NCBI RefSeq assembly: GCF_006542355.1
Contig: NZ_CP038141.1
Location: forward strand, 1,243,501 to 1,307,500
DNA: 64,000 nt
Direction of reading: 5' to 3'
Source of the DNA: Swingsia samuiensis
Lineage (GTDB): Bacteria; Pseudomonadota; Alphaproteobacteria; Acetobacterales; Acetobacteraceae
The notes under the pieces are model-generated. The model searched no databases and was not told where the DNA came from. It saw nothing but the letters and a program-made list of their open reading frames with translations. Positions within the stretch are counted from its first letter, which is position 1. Every line of letters begins with the position of its first letter. This document shows positions 1 to 8,791 of this stretch, in pieces. The position numbers and the translations under genes are program-made.

Positions 1-327
1 ATCGAGGATTTAGCCAAAGCCTCGCTTGAGGCTCTTAAACATCGTGTTTTTGGAACAGGGTGGGGGCGGCTGCAGGAATTAACTGCTGGCTGGGTTGTTC
101 AAAAGCAACAAGGCATTATGCCTCAACCTTTGCACGAAGAGGATTTGCAGGTATTCGCTAGCTTTGCTTTGGAGTCCTTGACGCGTAGCCCTTATGCATT
201 GCAGGAGGGAAATACTCCATTGCAAAATAACAATGAAGTTGAGAGTGTTGCAGAGGAGCTGGAAGCCCCCAATAATGAAGGTGATATTTATAAATATGCA
301 CGTGCTCATTTAGCTTCTTGCTTATAA
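1..327 (+). CDS. C-terminal part of an unknown protein
   Basis: The reading frame is open from the first base of the window to a TAA at 325-327, so this is the 3' end of a gene that begins upstream; 108 residues are visible. The visible part is polar, with an acidic stretch rich in Glu and Asn around residues 75-95, and has no signal peptide, membrane segment or catalytic motif I recognise. It converges on the minus-strand glycosyltransferase, and a hairpin terminator lies between them. Function is unknown; because the N-terminus is missing, the family cannot be judged from this part alone. Confidence 0.6.
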   Translation: MEDLAKASLEALKHRVFGTGWGRLQELTAGWVVQKQQGIMPQPLHEEDLQVFASFALESLTRSPYALQEGNTPLQNNNEVESVAEELEAPNNEGDIYKYARAHLASCL

Positions 328-364
328 CTGCAATAAACGAGCGCTCTATTTTCGTGTTTCTGTG

Positions 365-396
365 ACGGCTCTTTAATAGAGCCGTTTAAAGTTTTT
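365..396 (+). terminator. Rho-independent terminator of the upstream gene
   Basis: An 8-bp perfect stem (365-372 with 378-385, loop TTAAT) is followed on the plus strand by TTAAAG and a run of five T. It sits 37 bases after the plus-strand stop codon and directly abuts the stop codon of the converging glycosyltransferase gene, so it may serve both strands, although the T tract favours the plus strand. Confidence 0.7.
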
Positions 397-2890
397 CAGG
401 GTCAATCAAGTCAAAAAAAGGCTGCTGGTCTACTGTGAAGTAGCGCGGATAAGCAGGGTCTCTCTCGAAGAGAGGGTTATTGCTCCACCGAGTGAGCATG
501 GTTTGTGTTTCGTGGAAGAAGCGGGTTTCGTGCTCTGGCCGATCATCGCTACCACGGGAAAGGCTTTCATGGTGGTAGGCGATGACTTCAGCACTAAAAA
601 TAATTCGATAGCCAGCGCTCCGGATTTTTAAACAGAGATCGACGTCATTATAGGCAACGGTGAGTTCTTGTTCGTCAAATCCTCCCACCTCGTGAAAGAC
701 ACTAGATTTAACAAGCATAGCCGCAGCAGTGACGGCTGTAACATCATGCGTGAGCATTGTACGACCAATATAGCCATATTCTGATAACGGATCTCCCCGA
801 TGCACGTGAGCGCCAATACCTGCGGGGCCAACGGCTACGCCTGCGTGTTGGATTGTATCATTCGGATAAAGAAGTTTTGCTCCGACAGCTGCAACATCTG
901 GGGCTGCTAATGCCTCACCTATCGCAATATTCAGCCAATCATTATGTGAAACGAAGACATCGTTATTCATAAAGAAGAGATAATCGGCCTTTGTAGAAGC
1001 GGCGGCTAGGTTGTTGAGGCGGGAATAATTGAAAGGCTCTTCAACCGTAAGGACTGAAACTTTTGGATGCTTTTCAATGTCTTTAATAAAGGAAAGAGTT
1101 TCTTCTTCTATCGACCAATTATTGACCAGTAAGATATCAAAGGCTTTATATTTGGTTCTCTCAAAAAGAGTCTCAACGCATTGGCGTGTAGTATCAACCT
1201 GATCTTTAAAAGGAATAATAATGGTTACTTTAGGCGTTTTACGCGTGAGCCATTGCACGCCGTAAAGAGTTAAGCCTCGAATGGATGAGACTTTTGATTT
1301 AACTTTGCAACGATCTAAATGGTCCTGAACACAGCGAATACCGGCTTCAATAGCATATGTTTTATTTGAAACATTTACGGCAGTGGAATTAGGTGTCTTG
1401 CGCCAGTGATAGAGAATTTCTGGAACGTGATGGATTTCTTCAGGTTTTAGAATTTCAACAGCACGCAACACAAAATCATGGTCTTGAGCACCATCATATT
1501 TAGATCTCAGGCTACCAATTTGGCGCATAAGCTTTGTTTCAACCATGGTAATGTGACAAATATAATTGCAACCCAGCAGGTAACGATAATTATAGTCTGG
1601 TTTTAAATTGGGCTCGAGAAAGTAACCTGCTTGATCAATTTTATCTTCATCGGAATACAGCAACTTAGCGCCGGTTTCGAGAGCCGCATTCACCATTGTT
1701 TCTAGCGCGACATCCACGAGAAGGTCATCATGATCGAAGAAGACAACATAATCACCTTTGGCTGCATCCATGCCTGCGTTGGTTGCGCCTGAAATTCCCT
1801 CATTTTTTTCTAAGATAATGGCACGGATACGTTTGTCTTCTTTAGTGAATTTTTTGATAATATCTGTAGTTTCTTTGCTTTTGCCTGCATCATCAATGAT
1901 GATGAGCTCCCAGTTCGTATATGTTTGAGAAACAACAGAGTTGATAGCCGCAATAAAATCACTGCTAAGAGGCCTATAGGTAGGGCAGAGAACAGAAACG
2001 AGAGGGGTTTTCTGAGAAGAATTGAGTTGGCGCTTTTTAATCGTCCGTTCACGTAAGAGGGGATAATATTTACGTGCCCAACGATCATAATCACCCAGAT
2101 TATGTCCACGCTGAGGGATGAGGTCTTTTACTTCGCGTCGTAATGTTGTGATTTGTTTATGAAGGCCATCAATGACGTCAAGCAAATCAACAAGTCGGCT
2201 CTCTAAAGCATCATCGGCGAGAGTCGTCGTGAAAGGGCTACCATTGAGCTCTTCTTTATCAGGGAGAGCAACAACATTAAAAGTATGAGGTCTGTTCCCC
2301 CGTAAGTGCTGAGGGATGGGAACTTCAAAACCGCAGTTTGGATCATGGCCTGTTGCAGCGGCGACATCTCCCCGGTACCGATCAGCACGGCTTTGAGTGA
2401 GGCGAACACCATTAACCGTTATGGCAATCGTACACTTACCGACAAAATCATGCCCTGGCCCAGCAGAACGTAAAACCCAGCCTCTTAAGGCTCCTTGTTT
2501 GATTCCATCTATGAAGCTTTTATATTGTGGCCGGATTGTTCCTTGGAAGGGAATAACAGGAAGAACATTCTCTGGATTATCAAGATCTGTAAACGGTAGA
2601 ACCGAACGATCCGGAAAGCGGAGAGAAAGTTGATGCTGTTTTCCGTCGAAAAACTTTTCAGGAATAAAAGCATTAAAACCGACTTTATTATGAGATAGTT
2701 TTAAGTTGTCTTGAACATCTGGCCGTTCACCGTCACAAACGATCTGTAAGACTTCTTGTTGATCGATAAGAAGGTGCAGAGTAACCGGCTCCGAATGATA
2801 GAGGCTCAGTGCCCACCCACTAATTTTTCCGTTTGAAAAATCGTCAAAGAAACCAATAAAAGCTCTTGGGGCAGGTTGATTATTCGTCAC
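386..2890 (-). CDS. Large glycosyltransferase with two GT2 domains
   Basis: 834 residues. Residues 1-110 and 115-225 look like two related N-terminal modules, each with an ISGWA/LRGWV-type motif, as found in surface-polysaccharide glycosyltransferases. A short coiled-coil-like segment (about 228-260) follows. The first GT2 domain starts at residue 297 (PLVSVLCPTYRP) and carries the metal-binding motif FFDHDD near 384-389. The second starts at 553 (KVTIIIPFKDQ) and has FMNND near 640-644. Tandem GT2 enzymes of this type usually extend O-antigen, exopolysaccharide or glycan chains by adding sugars from nucleotide donors at the cytoplasmic face of the membrane; no membrane segment is visible. 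The sugar specificity cannot be read. Start is ATG at 2890. Confidence 0.88.
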   Translation of the reverse strand: MTNNQPAPRAFIGFFDDFSNGKISGWALSLYHSEPVTLHLLIDQQEVLQIVCDGERPDVQDNLKLSHNKVGFNAFIPEKFFDGKQHQLSLRFPDRSVLPFTDLDNPENVLPVIPFQGTIRPQYKSFIDGIKQGALRGWVLRSAGPGHDFVGKCTIAITVNGVRLTQSRADRYRGDVAAATGHDPNCGFEVPIPQHLRGNRPHTFNVVALPDKEELNGSPFTTTLADDALESRLVDLLDVIDGLHKQITTLRREVKDLIPQRGHNLGDYDRWARKYYPLLRERTIKKRQLNSSQKTPLVSVLCPTYRPLSSDFIAAINSVVSQTYTNWELIIIDDAGKSKETTDIIKKFTKEDKRIRAIILEKNEGISGATNAGMDAAKGDYVVFFDHDDLLVDVALETMVNAALETGAKLLYSDEDKIDQAGYFLEPNLKPDYNYRYLLGCNYICHITMVETKLMRQIGSLRSKYDGAQDHDFVLRAVEILKPEEIHHVPEILYHWRKTPNSTAVNVSNKTYAIEAGIRCVQDHLDRCKVKSKVSSIRGLTLYGVQWLTRKTPKVTIIIPFKDQVDTTRQCVETLFERTKYKAFDILLVNNWSIEEETLSFIKDIEKHPKVSVLTVEEPFNYSRLNNLAAASTKADYLFFMNNDVFVSHNDWLNIAIGEALAAPDVAAVGAKLLYPNDTIQHAGVAVGPAGIGAHVHRGDPLSEYGYIGRTMLTHDVTAVTAAAMLVKSSVFHEVGGFDEQELTVAYNDVDLCLKIRSAGYRIIFSAEVIAYHHESLSRGSDDRPEHETRFFHETQTMLTRWSNNPLFERDPAYPRYFTVDQQPFFDLIDPEKL

Positions 2891-2945
2891 TGGATAAAAG
2901 CTCTCTTAGTCGGGTTAATGAAATGTCTCGCTTTGTTATAATGGA

Positions 2946-2963
2946 GTGACATAAATCTTTCAT
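2946..2963 (+). promoter_or_regulatory. Candidate Pho box upstream of pstC
   Basis: Two 7-bp half sites, GTGACAT (2946-2952) and CTTTCAT (2957-2963), are separated by the 4-bp spacer AAAT, giving the 11-bp repeat spacing of a PhoB operator. The second half differs from the classical CTGTCAT at one base, the first at two. The site lies about 130 bp before pstC. Assignment rests on spacing and position. Confidence 0.4.
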
Positions 2964-3091
2964 GATTTGTAGTCTCCTCCATTCAAGAGTGTCGTGATAT
3001 AGAAAAATTATACCTTATACTATTAGGTGGTGATCATAATGGGCAAGGTAAAGAACGTAGTGGTTTATAAATAGTTTTTGAGCGTGCATCT

Positions 3092-4051
3092 ATGAAACAT
3101 CTTCCTGCTGAGCCGCTCGTTCAAAAGCAGAATAAACAAAAATGGCCTCTCGCAGATTGTTTGTTTTATGTTTTAGTTGCTAGCTGCGCAGCTATTGTCT
3201 TAAGCGTATTAGGTAGTCTTGTCGTTTTATTGGGTGTGGGGGCTCAACAGGCTTTCCATCATTTTGGGTTTCAGTTTTTCATAAAGAATATCTGGAACCC
3301 CGTGTCTAACCAGTACGGTGCTGGAGCTCCGTTTTTTGGTACACTTGTGAGTACATTCATTGGTGTATTAATCGCTCTTCCTCTCGCTTTTGGAACGGCG
3401 TTTTGGTTGACAGATATTGCCCCTAAAAGAATATCTGCCGTGGTAGGAGAGGCGGTGCAGCTTTTATCGGCCGTGCCGTCTATTATTTTTGGGATGTGGG
3501 GGTTTTTTAACATAGTCCCCTTTATGGCTCGCCATGTTCAGCCTTTTTTGATGCACCATTTTCGACATGTCCCGGGGATTAAATTTATTATTCATGGCGC
3601 CCCTTTTGGAACGGGGTTGATGACGGCTGGGCTCGTTCTTGCCGTGATGATTGCTCCCTTTATGACAGCCATCATGAAAGATGTTTTTAATGCCGTTCCC
3701 CCCATGTTGCGTGAGAGTGCTTATGGTTTGGGAAGTACGCGATGGGACGTCATGTGGAAAATAGTTGTTCCATGGTCACGAACAGGGATTATTGGCGCTA
3801 TTGTTTTGGGGATGGGGCGCGCATTAGGTGAAACCATGGCTGTGACCTTCGTCATTGGGAACGTCACGGATGTAGGTTGGTCTTTATTCGCCCCACGGAG
3901 CACGGTGGCTTCATTAATCGCCTTGCAATTTCCGGAAAGTCCAGAAGGCTCTCTGCGGTTATCTTCCCTTTTAGGGCTCGGTTTTATTTTGATGCTTCTT
4001 TCTTTTGTGACGCTGTCACTGGCTCGTTTTTTGCGAGGTGATACGAAATGA
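3092..4051 (+). CDS. pstC: Phosphate ABC transporter permease PstC
   Basis: 319 residues with about six hydrophobic membrane segments, the first at residues 24-50. The binding-protein-dependent permease signature with the EAA-type loop lies around residues 205-235 (RESAYGLGSTRWDVMWKIVV), where the ATPase docks, and is followed by a GMGRALGET motif typical of PstC. The protein forms the inner-membrane channel for phosphate together with PstA. It is the first gene of pstC-pstA-pstB-phoU-phoB-phoR, and its stop overlaps the pstA start (ATGA). No pstS for the periplasmic binding protein lies upstream in this window. Confidence 0.95.
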   Translation: MKHLPAEPLVQKQNKQKWPLADCLFYVLVASCAAIVLSVLGSLVVLLGVGAQQAFHHFGFQFFIKNIWNPVSNQYGAGAPFFGTLVSTFIGVLIALPLAFGTAFWLTDIAPKRISAVVGEAVQLLSAVPSIIFGMWGFFNIVPFMARHVQPFLMHHFRHVPGIKFIIHGAPFGTGLMTAGLVLAVMIAPFMTAIMKDVFNAVPPMLRESAYGLGSTRWDVMWKIVVPWSRTGIIGAIVLGMGRALGETMAVTFVIGNVTDVGWSLFAPRSTVASLIALQFPESPEGSLRLSSLLGLGFILMLLSFVTLSLARFLRGDTK

Positions 4052-4917
4052 GCAATGGGAAGGTTTATAGCGGTTGGCAGACAGATCGATATGGCGCAAG
4101 GCGTAGGTGCATAGACCGTTTGGTGACGGGACTGAGCCTTATCGCAGCAAGCTGTCTTGTTTTGGTCTTGGCCTCTATTCTTTGGACTTTGCTTTCTAAG
4201 GGATTGTCTGGTTTAACTTTTGCAGCAGTTTCCAAGTCTATGGGGCCTCCCGGTTCAGGAGGAGGTTTTGCGAATGCGATTATAGGAAGCGTGATTCAAA
4301 CTGCTTTGGCATTAGTTATGGCGACACCTTTAGGGATGGGCTGTGGGATTTATCTGTCAGAGTATGGTTCGAAGAGGAACCATTTTGCTTTAATCGTGCG
4401 TTTTGTTTCTGATGTTTTGATGTCGGTACCATCCATTTTGGTTGGATTATTTGTGTATGAGGTTTGGGTTGCGCCGGTAGGCCATTTCTCAGCATTTTCA
4501 GGATCGGTTGCGCTGGCAATTTTAGCTGTCCCGATTATCGTCAGAACAACAGAAGATATGTTGCGGTTGGTTCCTCTGGCGTTGAGGGAAGCTGGCGCTG
4601 CCTTGGGAGCTGCGCGTTGGAAGGTAACACTTTCTATTTGCTTACGGTCAGCAAAAGCAGGCATCGTGACAGGAGTCTTATTAGCCCTAGCACGTGTGAG
4701 TGGAGAGACAGCACCTCTGCTTTTCACATCTTTAGGAAATCAGAATTGGTCTTTAAACCTTAACAAGCCAATGGCGAGCCTTCCGATGACAATTTATCAA
4801 TATGCTGGTGCCTCTTATGAGGACTGGGTACAGCTGGCGTGGGCCGCCGCATTGTTTGTGACACTGGGTGTTTTAACCATCAATATCGTCGTTCGTTTCT
4901 CTGCTCGGCGTGGATAA
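4048..4917 (+). CDS. pstA: Phosphate ABC transporter permease PstA
   Basis: 289 residues, six predicted membrane segments. The EAA loop is at about 175-205 (LREAGAALGAARWKVTL) and is followed by the PstA-typical RVSGETAPLLFTSLG stretch. It pairs with PstC to form the phosphate channel. Translation is coupled to pstC through an ATGA overlap, and pstB follows 13 bases downstream. Confidence 0.95.
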   Translation: MSNGKVYSGWQTDRYGARRRCIDRLVTGLSLIAASCLVLVLASILWTLLSKGLSGLTFAAVSKSMGPPGSGGGFANAIIGSVIQTALALVMATPLGMGCGIYLSEYGSKRNHFALIVRFVSDVLMSVPSILVGLFVYEVWVAPVGHFSAFSGSVALAILAVPIIVRTTEDMLRLVPLALREAGAALGAARWKVTLSICLRSAKAGIVTGVLLALARVSGETAPLLFTSLGNQNWSLNLNKPMASLPMTIYQYAGASYEDWVQLAWAAALFVTLGVLTINIVVRFSARRG

Positions 4918-4930
4918 GACGTGAGTTCTT

Positions 4931-5701
4931 ATGAGTACTGTTAAATCTCAATCTACTCTTACGACGCAGAGTTTGAATTTTTATTATGGAGAGCATCACG
5001 TTCTGCATGATATTAATATTGAATTTCCTGCGCAGAATGTAACAGCTTTGATTGGGCCAAGTGGATGCGGAAAGTCTACATTACTGCGAATATTCAACCG
5101 TATGTATGATTTATATCCAGAGCAAAGAGCCACAGGAGAAGTCGTCTTTGATGGACGTAATATCCTTGATACTGGATTGGATGTTAATGTGTTGCGTTCT
5201 CGGATAGGAATGGTTTTTCAAAAGCCAACGCCATTTCCCATGTCGATTTATGATAATATCGCTTTTGGCATTCGTTTGCATGAAAAGTTAAAAAAATCTG
5301 AAATGGATGAGCGAGTGCGAGACGCTCTTACGCGTGTAGCATTATGGAGCGAAGTGCAGGATCGCTTACACTCCCCAGCAATGGGGTTGTCAGGAGGGCA
5401 ACAGCAAAGATTGTGTATTGCACGTTCTATTGCCACGCGTCCTGAGGTTTTGTTGTTGGATGAACCAACATCTGCACTTGACCCAATCTCAACAGCAAGA
5501 ATTGAAGAATTGCTGGATGAGCTCAAGCAAGATTTTACGATCGTGATGGTGACGCATAATATGCAGCAGGCTGCAAGAAGTGCGGATCAGGTCGCTTTTT
5601 TCTATCTCGGACGTTTAATAGAAATGGATACGTCCGATCGTTTGTTTACCAATCCGCGTCAGCAACAGACCCAAGATTACATCACGGGAAGGTTTGGATA
5701 A
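4931..5701 (+). CDS. pstB: Phosphate ABC transporter ATPase PstB
   Basis: 256 residues, the normal PstB length. Walker [10 protein letters not shown] is at residues 42-50, the Q-loop follows in [11 protein letters not shown], the ABC signature is LSGGQQQR, Walker B ends in [11 protein letters not shown] and the H-loop is VTHNMQQA. It hydrolyses ATP to drive phosphate import through PstCA. All catalytic residues are present. The stop codon lies five bases before the ATG chosen for phoU. Confidence 0.97.
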   Translation: MSTVKSQSTLTTQSLNFYYGEHHVLHDINIEFPAQNVTALIGPSGCGKSTLLRIFNRMYDLYPEQRATGEVVFDGRNILDTGLDVNVLRSRIGMVFQKPTPFPMSIYDNIAFGIRLHEKLKKSEMDERVRDALTRVALWSEVQDRLHSPAMGLSGGQQQRLCIARSIATRPEVLLLDEPTSALDPISTARIEELLDELKQDFTIVMVTHNMQQAARSADQVAFFYLGRLIEMDTSDRLFTNPRQQQTQDYITGRFG

Positions 5702-5705
5702 AAAC

Positions 5706-6422
5706 ATGGCCGATAAACCGCATATTGTGAAAAGTTTTGAGCAGGAATTGGGGCAGTTACGCTCCATGATGGCTCAGATGGGTGGAATTGTTGAAAATCA
5801 GGTTGCTTTGGCTTTGGCGGCCATTGCAGACCGTGATGAAGAAGCGGCCAGTTCTGCCTATCAGCAGGATCTGGAAGTTGATCAGCTTGAGCGAGATGTT
5901 GAAGGGTTGGCCATACGTCTTCTGGCATTACGTGGTCCGATGGCGAGTGATTTGCGAGAAATTGTCGCAGCTCTTAAAATAACGGGTGATTTGGAGCGGA
6001 TCGGGGACTATGCGGCTTCCATCGCACGAAAATCTTTGCGCATACAAACAGGAGAGGGGCAGATTTCTCTTTCTGGTTTGAGAAGTATGGGGCGGTTGGT
6101 TCAAGATAACTTAAGACGTTCTATTGATGCAATGACACAACGTGACGCTAACCGTGCGACAGAAGTATGGCATGCTGATCGAGCGGTAGATGAATATTAT
6201 ACGGCGTTATTCCGTGAGTTGGTAACGTATATGCTTGAAGATCCGCGGAATATCCGGTCCTGCACAGAGCTTTTGTTTATAGCAAAAAATCTGGAGCGGA
6301 TTGGTGATCATGCAACGAACATTGTGGAACGTGTTTATTACGCTGTAACGGGCGAAAATTTACCACCTTTCCGGCCAAGAGGTGGGATAGAAATATCTGA
6401 TCAGGAGTGGGACGCACGGTGA
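5706..6422 (+). CDS. phoU: Phosphate signalling regulator PhoU
   Basis: 238 residues forming two homologous three-helix bundles with the family's metal-site repeats (DLERIGDYA near 95-103 and NLERIGDHA near 198-206). PhoU links the Pst transporter to the PhoR kinase and lowers Pho signalling when phosphate is plentiful. I chose the ATG at 5706, giving MADKPHIVKSF; a TTG at 5694 is also open and would overlap pstB. The end overlaps the GTG start of phoB (GTGA). Confidence 0.94.
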   Translation: MADKPHIVKSFEQELGQLRSMMAQMGGIVENQVALALAAIADRDEEAASSAYQQDLEVDQLERDVEGLAIRLLALRGPMASDLREIVAALKITGDLERIGDYAASIARKSLRIQTGEGQISLSGLRSMGRLVQDNLRRSIDAMTQRDANRATEVWHADRAVDEYYTALFRELVTYMLEDPRNIRSCTELLFIAKNLERIGDHATNIVERVYYAVTGENLPPFRPRGGIEISDQEWDAR

Positions 6423-7141
6423 AAAAAACAGGGCCGACGAGAGCGAAAGGGTTTATTTTACTGGTTGAAGATGACCCTGCTTTATCTTTAATGATGCGAC
6501 ACAATTTGGAGCAGCGGGGATATCGTATTGAAACAGTACCGGATGGAGAAACTGCGTTAGAGTTTCTTGAGACGGTTCGGCCTGACGCTGCTGTATTAGA
6601 TTGGATGTTGCCGGGTTTATCTGGTGTGGATTTAAGCCGTCGCATTCGCAATAATGTTGAGTTGCGTGATCTTCCATTGATTTTATTAACAGCGCGTTCT
6701 GATGAGCACGATACTATCCGTGCTTTAGACGCGGGGGCTGATGATTATTTGGTTAAGCCTTGCAGCATAGATACATTGGATGCGCGCTTGCGTGCGTTAT
6801 TGCGTCGTCATCAGTCTTCTTATGACGTGCTGTCATTTGCGGATATAACTTTAGACCCGGAAACCCATCGGGTAGAGCGCGCTGGGCGTCTTTTATCGTT
6901 AGGGCCAACAGAATATAAAATTTTGGATCTTTTAATACGGAATCCAAGAAAGGTTTTCTCACGGGAAGATCTGTTGTTAAGGATATGGGGCAAAAATATC
7001 CATGTCGAAATAAGAACGATAGATGTTCATATTAGACGTTTACGTAGAGCGATTAACGGTAAAGATGAAATAGACTTGGTGCGTACGGTAAGAGCCGCAG
7101 GCTATGCTTTGGACGATGCTCCACAAGTAAGTGGTGATTAA
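6419..7141 (+). CDS. phoB: Phosphate response regulator PhoB
   Basis: 240 residues from the GTG at 6419, which overlaps the phoU stop and follows AGGAG at 6403-6407; an in-frame GTG at 6407 is possible. The N-terminal receiver has the acidic pair EDD, the phospho-acceptor Asp at about residue 61 (VLDWMLPG) and Lys in VKPC. The C-terminal OmpR/PhoB winged helix occupies about 130-230. When phosphorylated by PhoR it binds Pho boxes, including probably the one at 2946-2963. Gene order phoU-phoB is typical of alphaproteobacteria. Confidence 0.94.
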   Translation: MKKTGPTRAKGFILLVEDDPALSLMMRHNLEQRGYRIETVPDGETALEFLETVRPDAAVLDWMLPGLSGVDLSRRIRNNVELRDLPLILLTARSDEHDTIRALDAGADDYLVKPCSIDTLDARLRALLRRHQSSYDVLSFADITLDPETHRVERAGRLLSLGPTEYKILDLLIRNPRKVFSREDLLLRIWGKNIHVEIRTIDVHIRRLRRAINGKDEIDLVRTVRAAGYALDDAPQVSGD

Positions 7142-7143
7142 AG

Positions 7144-8412
7144 ATGATGAGCCAAAGGGTAGCAGGTTTTCATCATTATAACGGTCTGCCACTTTGGTTT
7201 AATCTTGTTCTTATTGCTATGGCACTCAGTGGATGGTGTGCTTTCTTCGTTTACAAATATTATAATCGCCATCGCGCTGTTTTTCCAGAACAGACGAAAA
7301 TAGAGCACTTAATAACGAAAGAGCATATATCGATTGATCCCTTTCCGGGCAGCATTTTGCTAGTTGATCAGTGGGGGGCTGTTTTAAAGGCTAATCAACA
7401 GGCATTGGCGCAGTTTGGGGAGAGCATCCATGCTGTTATGCGTCATCCATCTGTAAGATCTGTGTTGTCTGCTACTCTTCAGGATAAAACAAATTATCCG
7501 GCAGAGGAACAGAACTTAGCTTATGAGACAACTTTTACCTTGGATGTTCCTGTTCGACGAACCTTGCATGTTATTTTGAAGAAGGTGCGAGGGACAGAAA
7601 GTGCAGAGGCCAGCGTAGAAGCATGTGTAGAGACATGTGTATTAGTATCCCTTTCTGACCGTAGCGAAGCACAGGCCGTTGATCGGATGCGCATGGATTT
7701 TGTAGCGCATGCCAGCCACGAGTTGCGAACACCATTGGCCTCATTAAGTGGGTTTATTGATGCTCTTCATCATGGGGAGGATGGCATGTCCCCGATGGTT
7801 CGCAAACAGTTTTTGGCAGTCATGTCTCAGCAAACAGATCGGCTTAAACGGTTAATTGATCGTTTGTTGTATCTTTCCCGTGTGCAGGCACATGAACATC
7901 AAAAGCCTCAAAAAATTGTTGAAGTGAGTGATGTGATGGCTTCTGTTTTGGATGAAATTGTTCCGCGCTTTCAAGAAAAAGAAAACGTATTAAATTTTAG
8001 GATAGATGATGAGCTCTATATCCGTGCTGATGAAGATGAAATGATCCAAGTGATGTTAAACTTGGTTGAAAATGCATTGCGTTATGCTCGAAAAGGACAA
8101 GAAGACATATTAACGGTGACTGTTTTTGCCTGCAAAGCAACAGAGGATGAGGAGCAGTGGCCTATGATTGGTGGCCTCATTATTGGGGTGGAAGATGATG
8201 GGAAAGGGATAGAAGCGCATCACCTTCCAAGATTAACCGAGAGATTTTATCGTTTAAATGAGGAAGATCGTTCTCAGCAGCCAGGTACGGGCTTAGGGCT
8301 GTCCATTGTCCGTCATATTATTGATCGGCATGAGGGGCGTTTAAGGATTAAAAGTGTTCCTAATAAAGGAACACGATGCATGGTGTGGCTCCCCCCTGTG
8401 AAGGGTCTGTAA
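7144..8412 (+). CDS. phoR: Phosphate sensor histidine kinase PhoR
   Basis: 422 residues. One membrane segment at about 18-37, a PAS-like region (about 60-170), a HisKA domain with the phospho-acceptor His192 in HASHELRTPL, and an HATPase domain with N box (LVENALRYA), G1 (VEDDGKGI), F box and G2 (GTGLGLS). The start lies two bases after the phoB stop, so the cognate kinase closes the operon. In many alphaproteobacteria phoR instead precedes pstS; PhoR is inferred from context plus architecture. Confidence 0.9.
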   Translation: MMSQRVAGFHHYNGLPLWFNLVLIAMALSGWCAFFVYKYYNRHRAVFPEQTKIEHLITKEHISIDPFPGSILLVDQWGAVLKANQQALAQFGESIHAVMRHPSVRSVLSATLQDKTNYPAEEQNLAYETTFTLDVPVRRTLHVILKKVRGTESAEASVEACVETCVLVSLSDRSEAQAVDRMRMDFVAHASHELRTPLASLSGFIDALHHGEDGMSPMVRKQFLAVMSQQTDRLKRLIDRLLYLSRVQAHEHQKPQKIVEVSDVMASVLDEIVPRFQEKENVLNFRIDDELYIRADEDEMIQVMLNLVENALRYARKGQEDILTVTVFACKATEDEEQWPMIGGLIIGVEDDGKGIEAHHLPRLTERFYRLNEEDRSQQPGTGLGLSIVRHIIDRHEGRLRIKSVPNKGTRCMVWLPPVKGL

Positions 8413-8434
8413 GGTCTTAGCCAAACAACTGGGT

Positions 8435-8791
8435 TTATTGATATTGAGATAAAATTTGTTTCAACACAGCTTCATTGCTTGGTTTTTCAAGAAAGCTAGC
8501 GTTAGGGTATTGTTCTTTTAGCTTATGATCTGTTTTATTACCTGAGTGGAATATAATAGGGACACCTTCATCCCGTAGTTTGTTGGCAATAGTAAAGATA
8601 TTTCCGTCTGCTAATTGGATATCAAGTATAGCGCAGGCGAGGGTACTCAGAGAAAGATGAGAGAGTGCTCTTTCGGTATCGATCAATGATCCATATGGCC
8701 CATTGATCGATAACCCTACTTCTTCAACCGTCATCTGAAGGTCAAGCGCAACGATCAATTCATCTTCAACGAGGAGAACTGTTTTATTCAT
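8435..8791 (-). CDS. Single-domain response regulator of the LOV/HWE locus
   Basis: 118 residues consisting of a receiver domain only. Acidic residues are Glu9/Asp10 (LVEDE), the phospho-acceptor is Asp57 (ILDIQL), the conserved Ser is in FHSG and the Lys is Lys103 (EKP). There is no output domain, so it probably passes phosphate on, acts as a phosphate sink or works by protein contact. Its ATG overlaps the end of the upstream HWE-kinase gene by eight bases, which makes that kinase its likely partner. Receivers of this FHSG type commonly pair with HWE kinases. Confidence 0.88.
   Translation of the reverse strand: MNKTVLLVEDELIVALDLQMTVEEVGLSINGPYGSLIDTERALSHLSLSTLACAILDIQLADGNIFTIANKLRDEGVPIIFHSGNKTDHKLKEQYPNASFLEKPSNEAVLKQILSQYQ

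Noticed and set aside
4350-4727. 125-codon minus-strand frame inside pstA
   Set aside because: It lies fully within a well-supported gene, has no family motif and reads as low-complexity basic peptide; it is a shadow frame.
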